From assembly GCA_013399855.1 (NCBI GenBank), contig VXAY01006782.1, forward strand, positions 1,747,478 through 1,811,477: DNA of 64,000 bases, in the 5' to 3' direction. Below are positions 23,364-36,100 of the stretch, piece by piece. Each line of letters starts with the position of its first letter. Position 1 is the first letter of the stretch. The notes under the pieces are model-generated. The model was not told the origin of the DNA. It did not search any database and worked only from the letters and a program-made list of their open reading frames with translations. The stretch is from Oxyruncus cristatus. Taxonomy: Eukaryota > Chordata > Aves > Passeriformes > Cotingidae. The position numbers and the translations under genes were made by a program.

Positions 23364-23498
23364 CTACTTATGTCCGAGATAAGCGCCAAGAGTGATGCAA
23401 GCTCCCACCAGAACCAGACTCAGGATAGTCTTCAGAGAGATCCAGGAGAAATCGAACAAAGGCCTCATACTGTTGCCATACAACTCCACAAAGGCATC
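23364..23498 (-). CDS. BCL2: BCL2 apoptosis regulator, last coding exon (exon 3), partial gene
   Basis: This exon encodes the last 44 residues and the TAG stop (23,364-23,366) of the anti-apoptotic protein BCL2, which holds BAX/BAK-type partners in check at the outer mitochondrial, ER and nuclear membranes. The peptide starts [10 protein letters not shown], the second half of the BH2 helix region, continues through MRPLFDFSW, and ends with a hydrophobic tail anchor (about residues 23-40 of the exon) and [12 protein letters not shown]. By comparison with a 233-residue bird BCL2 it corresponds to residues 190-233. The acceptor is TTTCCTTTCTAG directly before GAT, in phase 0, which agrees with the known exon 2/3 junction after a Trp codon. 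There is no frameshift or early stop. The asparagine in YGNS, where mammals have proline, agrees with the chicken protein as I remember it. Exon 2, with BH4, BH3 and BH1, lies beyond the right end of the window. Confidence 0.98.
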   Translation of the reverse strand, partial: DAFVELYGNSMRPLFDFSWISLKTILSLVLVGACITLGAYLGHK

Positions 23499-24742
23499 CT
23501 AGAAAGGAAAGCAATCAGAGAGTGAATATAAGAATTGCAGTAACTTTTTTGGGGGGGGTGAGGGAAGCAACTTATTCACGCTTAGTGGTCATCCAACAAT
23601 CCTGCCGGCACAAGGAAACCACACAAACCTATTAAAATAGTGATTTGTGAGCTCTGTTTTTTTGTGCAGAGCTTAACAAAAAGTTCTCCTGCCTATTTCT
23701 TTACAAATATTGCTGTAATTACTTACAGCCGTGACTTCTGCTTTAGGCATGCCCAGTCTAGCAGAAAATACAGGAGCAGCATTTTAAAATACAAGTTACC
23801 ACTATTTTGGGTCTTGAATGTTGTCTATACAAACATACATGAAGGAGGTAAATGAACCTTCATTCTCCAAATTTTTCATTTCCACTGGACTTGGGGCACC
23901 TGTATTGCTGGTCAGCTTCACTGAAAATAAGGCAGTATTTGTTTGGTTCCCTTGAGATGGTTCAGAAGACTACGTGTAGCAGCCACAGATGTTTCTTCCA
24001 TATGAACTGAAGCTGTTAAAGTTGTGTTACACCTATGATTGTCTTTCACAACTGTCACCAAGGGTGATGCCATGGTCCTGTGCTTCAGGAAAATCTGGTG
24101 GTGCATGTAGGCACCAAATGGAAAGGCTGTTTAAGTAGCAAAGATAAAGTTTTTGTGACTCATAAATACAATGGGATTTGACTGGGCTAGTGATTGGACT
24201 GGTGATATTCTGCACGTAATGCCTTTCTTTCAGGCTGCAATTCCTAACAAGCATGAAGCTTCAGAGCATTCCTGAGAGACAGATAAATCCCACTGTATGG
24301 CATGAAAGCAGTAAATAGCCAAGCTGAGTGACTTTAAAAATGTGACAAACCTGATAGCATCATTTATGACAACTCTTTTACTGTGCAGCCACCTAAGGTC
24401 TGCTCCCAGACTACTGAGATAAACCCATGAAACAGCTATCTAACATGGGCGTTTCTGTCTCTACTTTTATTACTCTAGACTTCCCGTTTTTGGTGGAAGT
24501 TAACATTCTCTAACAATCTTACAGCGCGTTTAACTGCTTTGCAACGTTACTATACTAGGAGATAACCTGCCTATATAAACGCATATATGTTATGGTTTAC
24601 AGCAGAAATTGAGAAGAGAAAGGTCTCCGTTATTAATGTAAACCTTCTATCCAAGTTAATTTTCTGCAAATTATGTTGTCAAATTAGGTTCCCTCATTAG
24701 CCATCTCTAGCTATTGTGAGAGTAAGAGTGTTTGTGGTTTTA

Positions 24743-24757
24743 CCACAAGAGGGCGTG
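24743..24757 (+). promoter_or_regulatory. CTCF-like site in BCL2 intron 2
   Basis: CCACAAGAGGGCGTG matches the CTCF core (CCASYAGRKGGCR) at all but one or two positions, including the invariant GGGCG part with its CpG. It is the best such match I saw in the window. It lies about 1.25 kb upstream of exon 3 in gene direction, with the motif on the plus strand. CTCF marks loop anchors and insulators; occupancy here is an inference. Confidence 0.55.
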
Positions 24758-27326
24758 TAAGGTTTTTCAATATTTTGACAGGACACTGAGCGAGATTCAA
24801 ATAAATAGTAGATATTTACTTCCAAAATAGGTTATTACATTAAGCAATGTTGGTGAATGTTGTAGGTCAGAGTGAATGTAAATAGGTAAGATTTGGTAAC
24901 AGAACAGCCATAGGCTTCGGCCAACGGAGTGACATGAAAACACGTCCGCCTCTTGCTATTTCCAAATGCTTGCTCCTCTAGGCAATGATTTTCCAACTTC
25001 GGTTTCCAAAGGTATACTCTTAAGTGAAAGCAGCTTAACCTTTTGCAGGGAGGATGGAATGTTTTAATGCAAGCTCTTCATTCCAGAGAGAAATTGGCAA
25101 GTTTTGCTTAGCTGCCTGTTTTTTGACATACACATTTGCAAACTCTGGCCTTAATATTCTGCTGTGCTGTTGCAGAGCTGAAAAAGCACACTCAGTTTGC
25201 TGTGCAGCTCTTTGGAAAGCTGCTTTTATTTCTCCTTAAGGCTATGAAGTAACACAATATCCTAAAATGTTACAGACTGGGCTAAATCCTGTTGTCGCCA
25301 GTACAGACTCACTGACTTCCACGGGAGCCTTGTCTGTATAGGGAGTTCAAGATCAGGCCTTATAAAAATACAAGGGTAAAGTTCAACACTTGGTGATATT
25401 ACTATGGGTGAAACAGGGAGGAAATGAAAAAAAAACACCCCAAAACAAAAAACTCACGGCAATGCAAGTCCTCTGAAAATATTTTAGCATTAAGGTTTTC
25501 ATGGTCTCTGACTGTGGGGAAGGTCTCACTTCTGTATATTCATGACAGTCGATGCATGCACAGTATCAATATCGAAATGAGCATAATTTGTGCCTCCCTT
25601 CAGGGAGGGGAACGTTCCTCCCAGTTTCAATGTGCAACCATTTCCAATGTTTCAGTAGAGCTCCTGGTACTGGGCATGAAGATAGACAGTAACAGTAAAA
25701 CTTGGATACAAGGCAAAAAGTATGGCATAAGCTGTGGTTCAAAAATGTGCAGCATGCAGTACTTTTTTGTCTGAGATTATTATAACAATAACACAAACCC
25801 AACCTAATGGTGTCTGCACTATATATTACAAGTAGCTCTTTATGATCGTTCCCCCCTCCCCTTCTCAAACATCCTGATTAGGCCTATTTCCGAAGCTTGT
25901 TTGAACAGCCTGTCACTATTTGTTTAAGTTTCAAACCTGTTTTAAATAAACACATGTCCATTTTATGTACTAAAACAAGGGAGGTGGGGGGAGGGACATA
26001 TGACCCGTTGCTGAAAACTATTTTAGCACAAAGAGAACCCTAAACAGAATCTTAACTTTCTCATAAGGTTTGTCTCCTGTAAACCCATGTATCTGTCACT
26101 GGATTTCTGTCACCTAAACTGCTCTGTTTAAAATAAGAGAATCTCAGCTAAAATAAATAAGATTAGGAAAATTGTTTGAAACACTTGATGTCCTTTGAAA
26201 GGCACTCTTTATAATGAAAGCAAGGGTCCCCTTGGCAAATAGACTGAGTCAAGTTCTGGCTTGGTCAACCTTCCTGGAAGTCTTACACAATTGGAAACAA
26301 AATCATTGCAGGCCTTGCTTTTAAGACCTTCAAAATTTAATAGGAAGTTATATCCTGGATGTAAAACTATATCAGGGCAGTTAAAAATTATATGGAAAAG
26401 AACTCTTCATTCAGCTCTGTAAGTTTTAAAAAAGTCATTTCTTAAGAAGCTTTTATTAAGTCAAATCAGTCCGTTGCTGGTTTATTATGCAACTTCACAT
26501 TGACTGTTTCTGTGAAGCGAGAAAGGTGATGGTGGGGAAGGGAAAGATGCTCTGCCTAAGCTCCTCTTAGGCATGAAAGCACCTGAAATGCCTGCTTCAA
26601 CCTACCAGGGCTTGATTGACAGGCCAGGAAGACTGCCCGGAGAGCACCCCTTGCTGCCCTCTTGCCTGCTGGACTATACACAGGGCGGACAGAGTGTGTC
26701 CCTGGCCGAAGTTCCTGGCATTCGCAGGGAGCCCAGGACAGAAGTGGAGTTTGTCACCCTGGGAGGATTAGGAGGCGTAATAGTGCACTGAGTCAGGGTA
26801 GTCTCAAAACAAAGAGATCACACTATCCCACTCTTCTGCTGGCCCAAATTCGGCAGCTCTGATCCAAGAAACAAATGTCATCTTTAATTACACGGGCATT
26901 CTTTGCTTGCGGAATGAGTCGAGTTTGTTCAGCCTTGGTCCTTTTACAGCTCAGCCTTCACTCCAGCCTGAGAGGCAAAGCACAGCTTCTCGGTCGCAGA
27001 GAAGGACATACTGCCCATAGGCTGAGCCCAGAGAAGCATTATGGATCCGACGGCTCCTTACTGAAAATACAGAGGGAGAAGGCAGTTTCTGCCTGGCATT
27101 TTTGACCGAGGGGGCGTTGGGGAGAGCAAACATGAGGAAGTAAAGGCTTCCTTTTTCTACCTGAATCAAACAGCTGGTGAGGAAGTGACTTTATTTCCCT
27201 CGTTATCATTGGGCTGGCAGGATATCCTCTTGAGCCACATTGTATTGAATGAAGAGCCTGTGAGACTTCCATTTTACTGAACGGGAATTGCCTTGCGGCT
27301 ATTTTACGCTGCCCTCTCTGTGACTC

Positions 27327-27350
27327 CAAAACAAACAAACAAACACACAC
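27327..27350. repeat. Short (AAAC)n / (AC)n tract
   Basis: Three to four AAAC units run into a short CA repeat. Confidence 0.75.
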
Positions 27351-28045
27351 TAGCTCTGGCTTTTGAAGAAACTTGCACAGGTCTGAGCAAGGCAGCTTTG
27401 CCACACAGTACGGGGCAGGAGAGGGAATGGCACATGCTTTCGATGCCAAGGTTTAGCAGCTAGATGACTTTTCCCTCACCCCTGCCTCCAAACGAATGAC
27501 ATAAATTCTCATAAAAGCTTTCATTCCCGCATGGTAACTCATTTCAGAAAGAGTTTGGGGAGGGAGGGGGTGGACAGAGCTGGTTAAATCGTCCCATGTT
27601 TTCTATGCAGTGAAACCTCATTAAAATGTCATCTTGAAGCTAACGAGAAAAGTTCTTGGAACACAAATAATAGACAAATGTGTAGCTGTTCTTTTCCCAA
27701 AGAGTTTATGAGTCTTTCATGCAAGCCTACGTGGTGAGTACATGCAAATAAGGACAGCTCAGACTCTGGCTGTGTTGTGCCAAGGTGTGGCATTTCACAA
27801 GGTCAGTATCTTTAGAGATGCCGATATCTTTTTACACCTGGGAGTGCCGACATGCTGTTAGTCCTGCCAGGTGCACATTATCAAATTATAATGGGAAGGA
27901 AAAGAAGGTGTCACCACACAAGCCCTGCTGATCATGGAAAAAGAACCTGCCAGGGGAGTGGCTTTGGCACGTGAACCCCTGAACAAATTCCCATCCACGT
28001 TTTTTAATTTTCCCCCCTTCACCTTTGCCTGTGGTAGAAATGGAT

Positions 28046-28150
28046 CTATTTTGGGGATGTGGTTTAGTGATGAACATGGTGGTGCTAAGTTAGCGGTTGG
28101 ACTCGACGATGTAAGAGTTCTTCTCCAGTCTTCAATGATTTCATGATTCT
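28046..28150 (+). mobile_element. CR1 LINE 3' tail fragment, + orientation
   Basis: About 105 bases resemble the 3' tail of an avian CR1: GGGGATGTGGTTTAGTGATGAAC, GGTGGTGCTAAGTTAG, GGTTGGACTCGACGATG, and a final ATGATTTCATGATTCTG with the CR1-type ATGATTCT repeat. It is short and diverged, so an old 5'-truncated copy, inserted opposite to BCL2 transcription. Confidence 0.8.
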
Positions 28151-29769
28151 GTTTTGAATCCTCTGTTTCCACAATGCCTGACATAGTCTTAGATCTGCAG
28201 CTGATGTGTTAATTGCTGGCTGCATACCCTTTTGTTTCCTCAGTGGTCCCTGAGGTTTCTGACTTTGGACAAAACTGGTTTTCATCATAGTAGTCTTGCC
28301 TAAATTCTTTGTTCTTTATTCTTGCTATCTGTTTGTATGAATTCTTGCATTGGTGAGCCTGTGATCTTGGGGATGTATCTTCCAGGTCCTAGTCTTACCA
28401 GGCACTCACTGTAAGGTTGTGTGAATTGAAATCAGTGGAAATATTATTTGCATAAGACTGGCTAAACGTGGCACTCAGATGGAAACATCCAAGTAGCAAG
28501 AACTAATTGTGGTTAGGTTTTCTTATGATAAGTGATGTATATGCTTAGAAATATATAAATGTGAGTGGTTATAGTAAAGGAGATAATTAGTCCTCCTGTC
28601 CAGGCTTGTAGAGAGAGACCCTGCTGGAAGGCAGATCTCCTCCAGACCTCTGAGAGACGAAGAACAAACCCAGTCTTTCAGGAATGGTCAAGTCACCTCT
28701 TTAAACATAGGATTTGTAAGGTGTTGATCACTCAGCTTGGATGGAAACCCTTCCCATATTCAGACTAGGCCACATTCTTGTTAAACCAAGTCAGCATGAG
28801 AAATCAGTAATTTAGTCTTGGCATCTCTACTTAATTCAGTTAGACGTGCCTCTGCAATATGCAAAAGCCCAGACCTAGTGAAAGCTGCATCATTCTCCTA
28901 TTCCTGGAAAGGCCCACACTATAAAATGAGGTATTTCTGGCATCAGCATAACAGCTGTAATGTCACTACAGCAGCTAGATGGTGGTATTTAATGGGTGCC
29001 ACTTCTGAGGGAGCACTATTAACAATTATGAGAAAAAGAACGTGAGAAGGCCTTCTGGACAAAATACTCTATGTTCGGTTGACATGGTCAAAGCTGCTCT
29101 ACTTGATCCTTCACAATTTTCTTTTCAGATCTTTTGTAGGTTGATAATCCTATTCAAATAATCTGCTGTTTTATTTAGTTTAATTTTCTGCTTAGGTAGA
29201 GTGCTAGAAACTGTGTGCAACTCATACCCAGGAAACAAATATGTCTCCATGTGTCAATCTCAGTTGCACTGAGACCCGTTCAGTTTTAGACCACATTCTT
29301 CTCCAATTTATCAAACCTGTTCTAGAGAGTTTACATTCATTTACAACAGTAAATTTAGCAACAACCATTTGTGGATTTGTGAATCACTTTGAAGGACAGA
29401 GCAAATGTCACAGAGCTGCTGGGGAGACTCACCTCATCCCACAATATCATTCTTACGCCTGCTTCCTCTGAAAAGAGGCCAGATGTATTAGGACCCCTGA
29501 CAAATCTTCAGAATGACTTTAAAATAAAAATGACAAAATGGGCTTGAATGACAATGCAGGACTGTTTTTCTCTAAATCTTGCTTAAATTCTCTGTCTTGC
29601 TTGTAACTAGTTTTCAATATGAGTGCTCTTACACTGCAAATAGCCTACCTAATTTAAAAGCCCAACTCTGAAGATTTGTCTGCAGCAGGTGCTGCATTGA
29701 CAGTAGAGGGAAACATGAACACATCCCTCGATATGTTCCCTGCCTGCTCCAGCTGCCTGTGTGGCTCCT

Positions 29770-30110
29770 GGGCTGCCGCAGAAGAGTTAAATCACGTAAC
29801 CGCCTGGGAAATGGGAAACGAAAGTGGCTGCTTGTAGAAGTGCTCGAAGTGCTGTGGCACAGCGCTTGTCATCAAGGCCGCGGAGGGTTTCATTTAACAA
29901 GCGCATCCAGCGGTGCCGGGCTCAAGGCACAGGTATGAGCAGAGGCAGAGAGGGGAGAGCAAGGCAGAGAGGCTGTCAGCCTGGCGAGGGACCCGGCCCA
30001 GGGGCGCCTTGGCCAGAAAAGGCCGAGTGCACGTGTGAACCAGACGGGTGACATCGAACTGGTCTGAGCAGGTTGTCCCATCGACTGCACCACGAGGGAC
30101 CAGTCACGCA
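29770..30110. promoter_or_regulatory. CpG-dense patch in BCL2 intron 2
   Basis: About 20 CpGs by eye in some 340 bases, roughly 58% GC, while the surrounding kilobases are AT-rich and nearly free of CpG. Includes GGCCGCGG, CACGTGTG (E-box type) and, on the plus strand, a good splice-donor-like CAG|GTATGAG at about 29,930. This could be an alternative promoter, an enhancer or a first exon of a non-coding RNA. No protein frame here is convincing; a 168-codon minus-strand frame at 29,890-30,396 is probably a by-product of base composition. Confidence 0.35.
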
Positions 30111-33100
30111 CTTCTCTGCTGCTTGTTTTAACATCCCTTAGGGACATGCTCCATCCCGTGTTTGTTGTCTCAACACTCAGTTCTGATCCAAACCCCTTTG
30201 GCTTGACTAACTCAAGCTCAGCATTGAGCAAGAGTAGCACAGGGCTGGAGTGGTGGCCTGGGCGTTCCTTGGTGCTCCATTGGTGCTCCAGCGGCAACAG
30301 GCCATGTAAAACCACCACCACCTTCTGCAGAAGTGCCACCTGTTCCTCATGTGACTTCAAGCAGGCTCTTGTTTTTTTTTCTAAATCTTGTGACAAGCAA
30401 CTGATTTACAGGGCCAGTGAGACAACACAGCTAACATTACGATAAAGTAACCTCACAATAAATCTACAATTTAATTGAGTGCAAAAAAAAGCCTATGCTG
30501 TAGATTTCAACGGGCATTTCTACCACCAGCCACCTGGAAAATATGAATTTGCCCGTGTGTTTTCTTTGGCAGCCTATACCTCATTAGCAGCTCAGATCAT
30601 TTCTGCTCACCTGTAAAAGCCTTATTTGAGACAGAGAAGAGGCAGCATTTTTTGGTCATTGCTGTCTCTTGCCATTTCCTAAGCCAGCCCTCCTACCAGG
30701 AACTGTGGAGAAGGCAGACAGGACTTGGCAGTCATGCAATCTGATGGAACGATCTGTAAGTGCTCCCCTTCCAACATGGTGCACATAAGAATGGAGGCCT
30801 CTTGGTGGCTTGCTCCATCTTCTCATCATTTCACATCTAAGTGATAATGGGAAATTAAAATAAAGGGAAGTTCCATGTTTGCATCGGCTTAGAAGAGACT
30901 AGTTTTGGTTGGGTGTCTCCCCTCCTCTTTTTTGTCCTTTCTGTCCTATTCACCATTTGTGCAAAAGCACAGGACCTGGAAGACAAATGGAGGGTGAAGA
31001 AGGAAAATGAACCAATAGAGTCTGTGTAGACTGAGGCAAGTAGGAATTTAGACAAAGTGAACTGTCTAAATAGGGCAGGTGAAAACTGTCTGTTGTCAAA
31101 AGAGCTGAACCTTCCTTTTAAGCCAAGATAGCTTTACTCATTGCCTTGCCTTATGGAGGGGGAGCTCATAGCTTAAGGTTGGCTGGTAAATCTTCAATTT
31201 CTGGGTTAATCCAGAAAGTGCTTTGGCAAATGTTATCAGGCAAGACCTAACAGGGACCATATGAAAAAGCAAGGAACAGTAAGAGAGTAAGAATACAATT
31301 CACAAACAGACTAAAATAAAGGACTTTGTTTTGTTATTCAAAACAGCTCAAATTCATTTGCATACACAGTTGTAATTCATTAGCTATGACCATTGGATTT
31401 ATTCAAATGTCACCCCACAAAACCAAAATATGAAGACCTAATAAAAGGCAAACTACCTTTGCCCATCCACCTCCAAAACAAACAACAGGAATCTTACAGA
31501 AGAACTGGGATTTTCTGCCATCCAAAAGCAACTACCACTGGGATGTGGGAAAGCGACACACATCCTACCTATATATATACTTTAATTCTTCTGTAACAAG
31601 AAAAAATGTCTTGATGATACAAGGAAGGGCACAAATTCTCTGTGTTTCCTTTTAGCATGAAGCTTTAAAACTGAAAAATGCTAGACACTAGTAGCAGGAG
31701 AAAAAGGGTTATTCTGTATTTCAGGGGCTTTGCTGGTGTCACTGTTCTGGCCATATTCCTCAATGGAAACACTGCTTATACCAGCTATAGGAGTCTGCCA
31801 GCATGGTTGAAGTACCTCCCAAACAACGTGAGTTGTACTGGCAAAAGGACTCCTCTCTAGTATAAGTCTACATAATGGGGAAGGGAATGAGTCCAAAATA
31901 GTTATCTTTGTAGGCTAGGGATGTGATTTTTTCCCCATGAGATAGTTATGCTGGCCAGACTTTGTCATGTAGACCCTAGGAGCTTTTATTTGCAAAATAA
32001 GACTGTAATTTATTTTAACCAGATGTTCAGCACTGATCTGTGTCTGTGCATTCACAGCACACTCCAAGTAGTTTTTACTGTGAAAGACACATACCTCGGA
32101 CACTGGTAAGATTTTAAAAACATAATGCTGAAACTTTAGGGCTGTGGTGGGCTTGTCTTTCCTTTTGGTGGTAATGGGTAGTTCCCATGAAGGAAGCTGG
32201 TGTTCTATGTATTGAGTTTTGTTCCTATCAATCAGATCCCCTACAGGTCCTGTAAGGCAAAAGTCTCAGCTCTCCCAGGAATCAGAAATTCACATCAATT
32301 GTTAGAGCAAGTCACGCAGTTCCTTACAACCTAATGGTTGCTGGGAGCATAGGGTGAGAGCTGAAATGACCCAGGATCTCTCTTTTCTCAGTAGAAAGCA
32401 GGAGGTACAAGCGCCAGTCCTCTGAATAAACAAATCCCTCTTTGTTTTGTTTCAAGCCTGGTGTTCTCGAGAGGAGGCAGGGGCTGGTTCTGCTACAGGA
32501 CAGTGATCATCAGAGTGGTCACGTAGCTGTCACTGGAGCCTGATGTACCTATCACTATGAACAAGTTACACATACACATCCTTGGGAACAGCTGAAATAC
32601 AGCTTAGCCTGCATTCCTATGGCCAGTCACTCAAAACAGAAACTAAAGGATTTGGCTAACTGCTGCCTTTTTTTTTTTTTTTTTCATAAGCCTGCATGTC
32701 CTTGCAGATCATTCACAAAGGGCTGCACATTTACATTTCCTGTTGACATCCTTCAAAAGGGAGAATGCCAATGGAAATTGGATCTTTTAATCAACAATTT
32801 CTGCGGACAACAAGTCCGATGAAAATTCATGAAGGATTTAGATCTATCATTGTGACCTTGAACTAAGAGCACAAGGAAGGAGAAGGCTGTTAACTTAGGC
32901 AGGAAAGACTGGTAATTACTTCATGTGTTGGTGTTTCCAAGTGAGTAGAAATTTCACGCAAAATTTCAAAGGAAAGAATAAAAAAACAAAATCAGGCCTG
33001 TCAGCCAAGGACCAAAAAAAAAGCATTACCTATGAAATCATTCTTGAAAGCTTCCCCACTTTCTAAAATAAATAAGACCCTACAGATCAGAAACTGTAGA

Positions 33101-36100
33101 CCAAAATTTATATGAGGTCCTTCATAAACATCATATCTCTTTTTTTTAATACTTCTAAGTGCAGGTGGGTGCACGCAGCAGAGCACAGTTCTACAGAGAG
33201 GAAGAGAGAGCTGACCTTGCACTGATCAAGCCACCTCAGGGACAGGTATAGGGGTGCAAGCACTATAGATATATTAGAACCATACTCCAGGCAGGCTTAC
33301 TACTCCTGCTGTGAAACTAGTATAACCACTGTTTAGAGGCAGCTCCAGAATCCCTGTGCAGCGCTGCGCTCTGCCGTGTAGATGTGCCCTGAGGCACTAC
33401 CGGAGAAAAAAATGACGGATCCTGCTCCTGCTGCGCACAGAGAACTCTACGGCACTGCCTCCCCTGTATGGCAATGTGAGCTGCAACTCCTGTGCCAGCA
33501 GCTGCTGCTGCTGAAAGGCTAGTCTCTTTTGCCCAGCCACTTCAAAGTACCCTCAAGTATTTCATTAGCACATTAATCTGCAGTTAAAGAGCTGGCCTTG
33601 CTTAAGAGCCAGAGGAAGTGATTACACGAGCTGAGGAATTCACGCATGGTAGTAGGAGAGGCACTAGATCTGGAAGTAGGTACAGCAGTCACCTAGAGAG
33701 TGATCACACGTAACTCCTGAGTGCAAACACTTCCCACATCTGTGCCTCTTTTGGTGATGACCTGTGCACATATCGATGCTCTTTTCCTTGGAGTTCTGCC
33801 ATTGCTATCAAAGGGCTTCTTCTCCTAGAAGCCTAGGATCTTCCATCACCGATACCTTGCTGCTTCTACCTCTAAGTGGGAAGGCACAAGGATGGTTTCC
33901 ATCAGCTTTGCATCAACAAGGAGTTCCTGCCACAGTGGTAACTCTCAGCTGTTGATTTATGGCTGGAATCTAATGTATAAGTGACATAAACCCACCCAGG
34001 AGCTGCCTTCAGAACCTCTTATAATTAACTGTTGCTGCTATAAGTTTAGACAAACCCAGGAAATCACATGAAAAATTCTGTCTGATTTGCTATCTAATCT
34101 TCTTCTATCTAGGTTCATATACCACACACATTGCTGTGGTATCTGAGCATCTTGGTGCCTGGATGCAATTCAGTTAAACCCTTTTCAAGTTAGCAGCCTA
34201 AGCTTCAGTCCTGACACTTCTATATGCAGCCAACTCTTTTGCTATAAGCAAACCGCTAAGAAGCTTCTTCATAGATTCCCTGAATGTACCAGCTTCTCCT
34301 GTCTTCCAGATAATGTAAGGTTGGGAAATTTGCCAAGCATCACACTAGACATTCAAATTGCAGTGAGTACATGAGCCAAGGGAACCCAGCCTGCCAGAAT
34401 GTTATTGTAGCATTCTCAAGAAGTTCTCGGCATTAAGACTTCATTTTATTGTGTGCCTGTCTGTCTTGTTTCGGAGATGCTCCACTAGAGACCAGAAAGT
34501 CATTGCATTCTCAATATTCTCAGCCAGCTACAAACCATTTGTTAGCTTCAAACTTTTGAGTAGGTTTTGTTTCTTTTTAAGATTGGAGGTGTTTGATCCT
34601 GCAGCTACTGTCACTTGAAACAGAACCTCTGCTTTCAAGAAGATTTTAGATATGCCCTTTCCTGATGACCGTACAATTGAAGCAAGAACACAGACAGGGA
34701 CCAGCAGTCAAAAACGAGATGAAAAGAAGCTGTATTATTTCTGGATGAGAACTGCTTTATATGGGTTTGAATGATTTAAGAACAAGTGAGGGAAGAAAAA
34801 AGTTAAGAGCTTATCTACACTTTTAACAGTAAAGAAGCAATCCTCCCCCCCAGGAGGAACCATTTACAGTTATATCAAAGTGTATTCTGACTCATTAACT
34901 GAAATATGTTGTGCTGGTGGAAGACAGTTATATCAGCAAGATTTTGTCTACAGAAGGGTTTTCACCGGTATAATTTATATCTATAAAGAAAGTCAGATGC
35001 ATAACAAATGTGGGCCTACAGTAGAGTGCAAACAAGGCGTGAAGCATGGGGTGAAATTTGCAGACCAATGTTTTGGGCTATTCTACAAATCCGTGTTGTA
35101 AAAGTTCCCGTGTGTCTATAATAAGAGCAGTTAAAATACAAAGACCCTCAACAATCTAGAGAACGCACGCATCAAGAAACTAAAAGAAAACCAAAGCACC
35201 TTCCTTTCATTCCCACAGCTTTAGCCATAGAGTTGGGAGGAGGTAAAGAAGCTGAACTGAGCTGGTAATCACGGCATTAAGTTGATTTGGCTATTAGAAA
35301 AGTTTAATTTCAATGTTTCCCATGAGGTTTCTGGTATTTATTTCCTTATTTACTTCTTGAGCCTATTTAATACTTTGACCTGAAGGAAGAAGAATTTGTA
35401 CAAGCAAGAGGATTAAAGGTTCAAATCAGTTAAAGATGAAAGAAATCTATTGATTCATTAAAGGCCAGTGTTCTCAGTGTCACCAGCAATACTATTATAT
35501 ATTAAACTATTAATAGGCTTGAGAGGAAAAAAAAAATCAGTACAAGTTACAGATGGCTTTTGATTGGAAGAAAATACAACAGCTGCTTTGCATCCCTTTT
35601 GCCTAACCTTTTTTGTTCCATCTAAATGGTCTTTCTATGTATGTAACAACCACCTGAGGGTCAGTGAGTCTCTTTTCATGCTTACCTGACCCTGTATGTT
35701 GGTTTCAACCTAATTTTGTCATGTGTATTCAATTCCAAATTGCACCTCTTAACTTGCACTTCTTTCATCCATTGGGTGGGGTTTTTTCATGCTTTGTTCA
35801 TGTACTCACTTTTCTTCCCGTGCATGTTTCTTCAGCTATTTCTTATGTGATTCCTTCTTCCTATGGCTCTGTAATGTTCCTTCCTTTGTTACTTTTGTTT
35901 TCACTATTCATTTTCAGGCATTCAGAACTGCCTTTCACGGTTTCCACAAAGCATTTATCCGTACACAAGTTATGCCTTTCCTTGATGGTATATTGCTTAT
36001 TCCTGTCTATGGAGCTGAAGTTAGTGGAGACAAATACATGATTGTCATCGTGCCAGCTAATCATGCTTGAGCTGTGGTCCCAGCAGGTTTTAACTGCAGC

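Noticed and set aside
27105..27120. GACCGAGGGGGCGTTGG as a second CTCF site
   Set aside because: The GGGGGCG core is present, but the CCAC half of the motif is poor.
29890..30396. 168-codon minus-strand open frame in the CpG-dense patch
   Set aside because: No motif recognised; the GC-rich composition lowers stop frequency. Kept only as a regulatory candidate region.
35409..35440. GGTTCAAATC, resembling a tRNA B box
   Set aside because: No matching A box, acceptor stem or cloverleaf around it.
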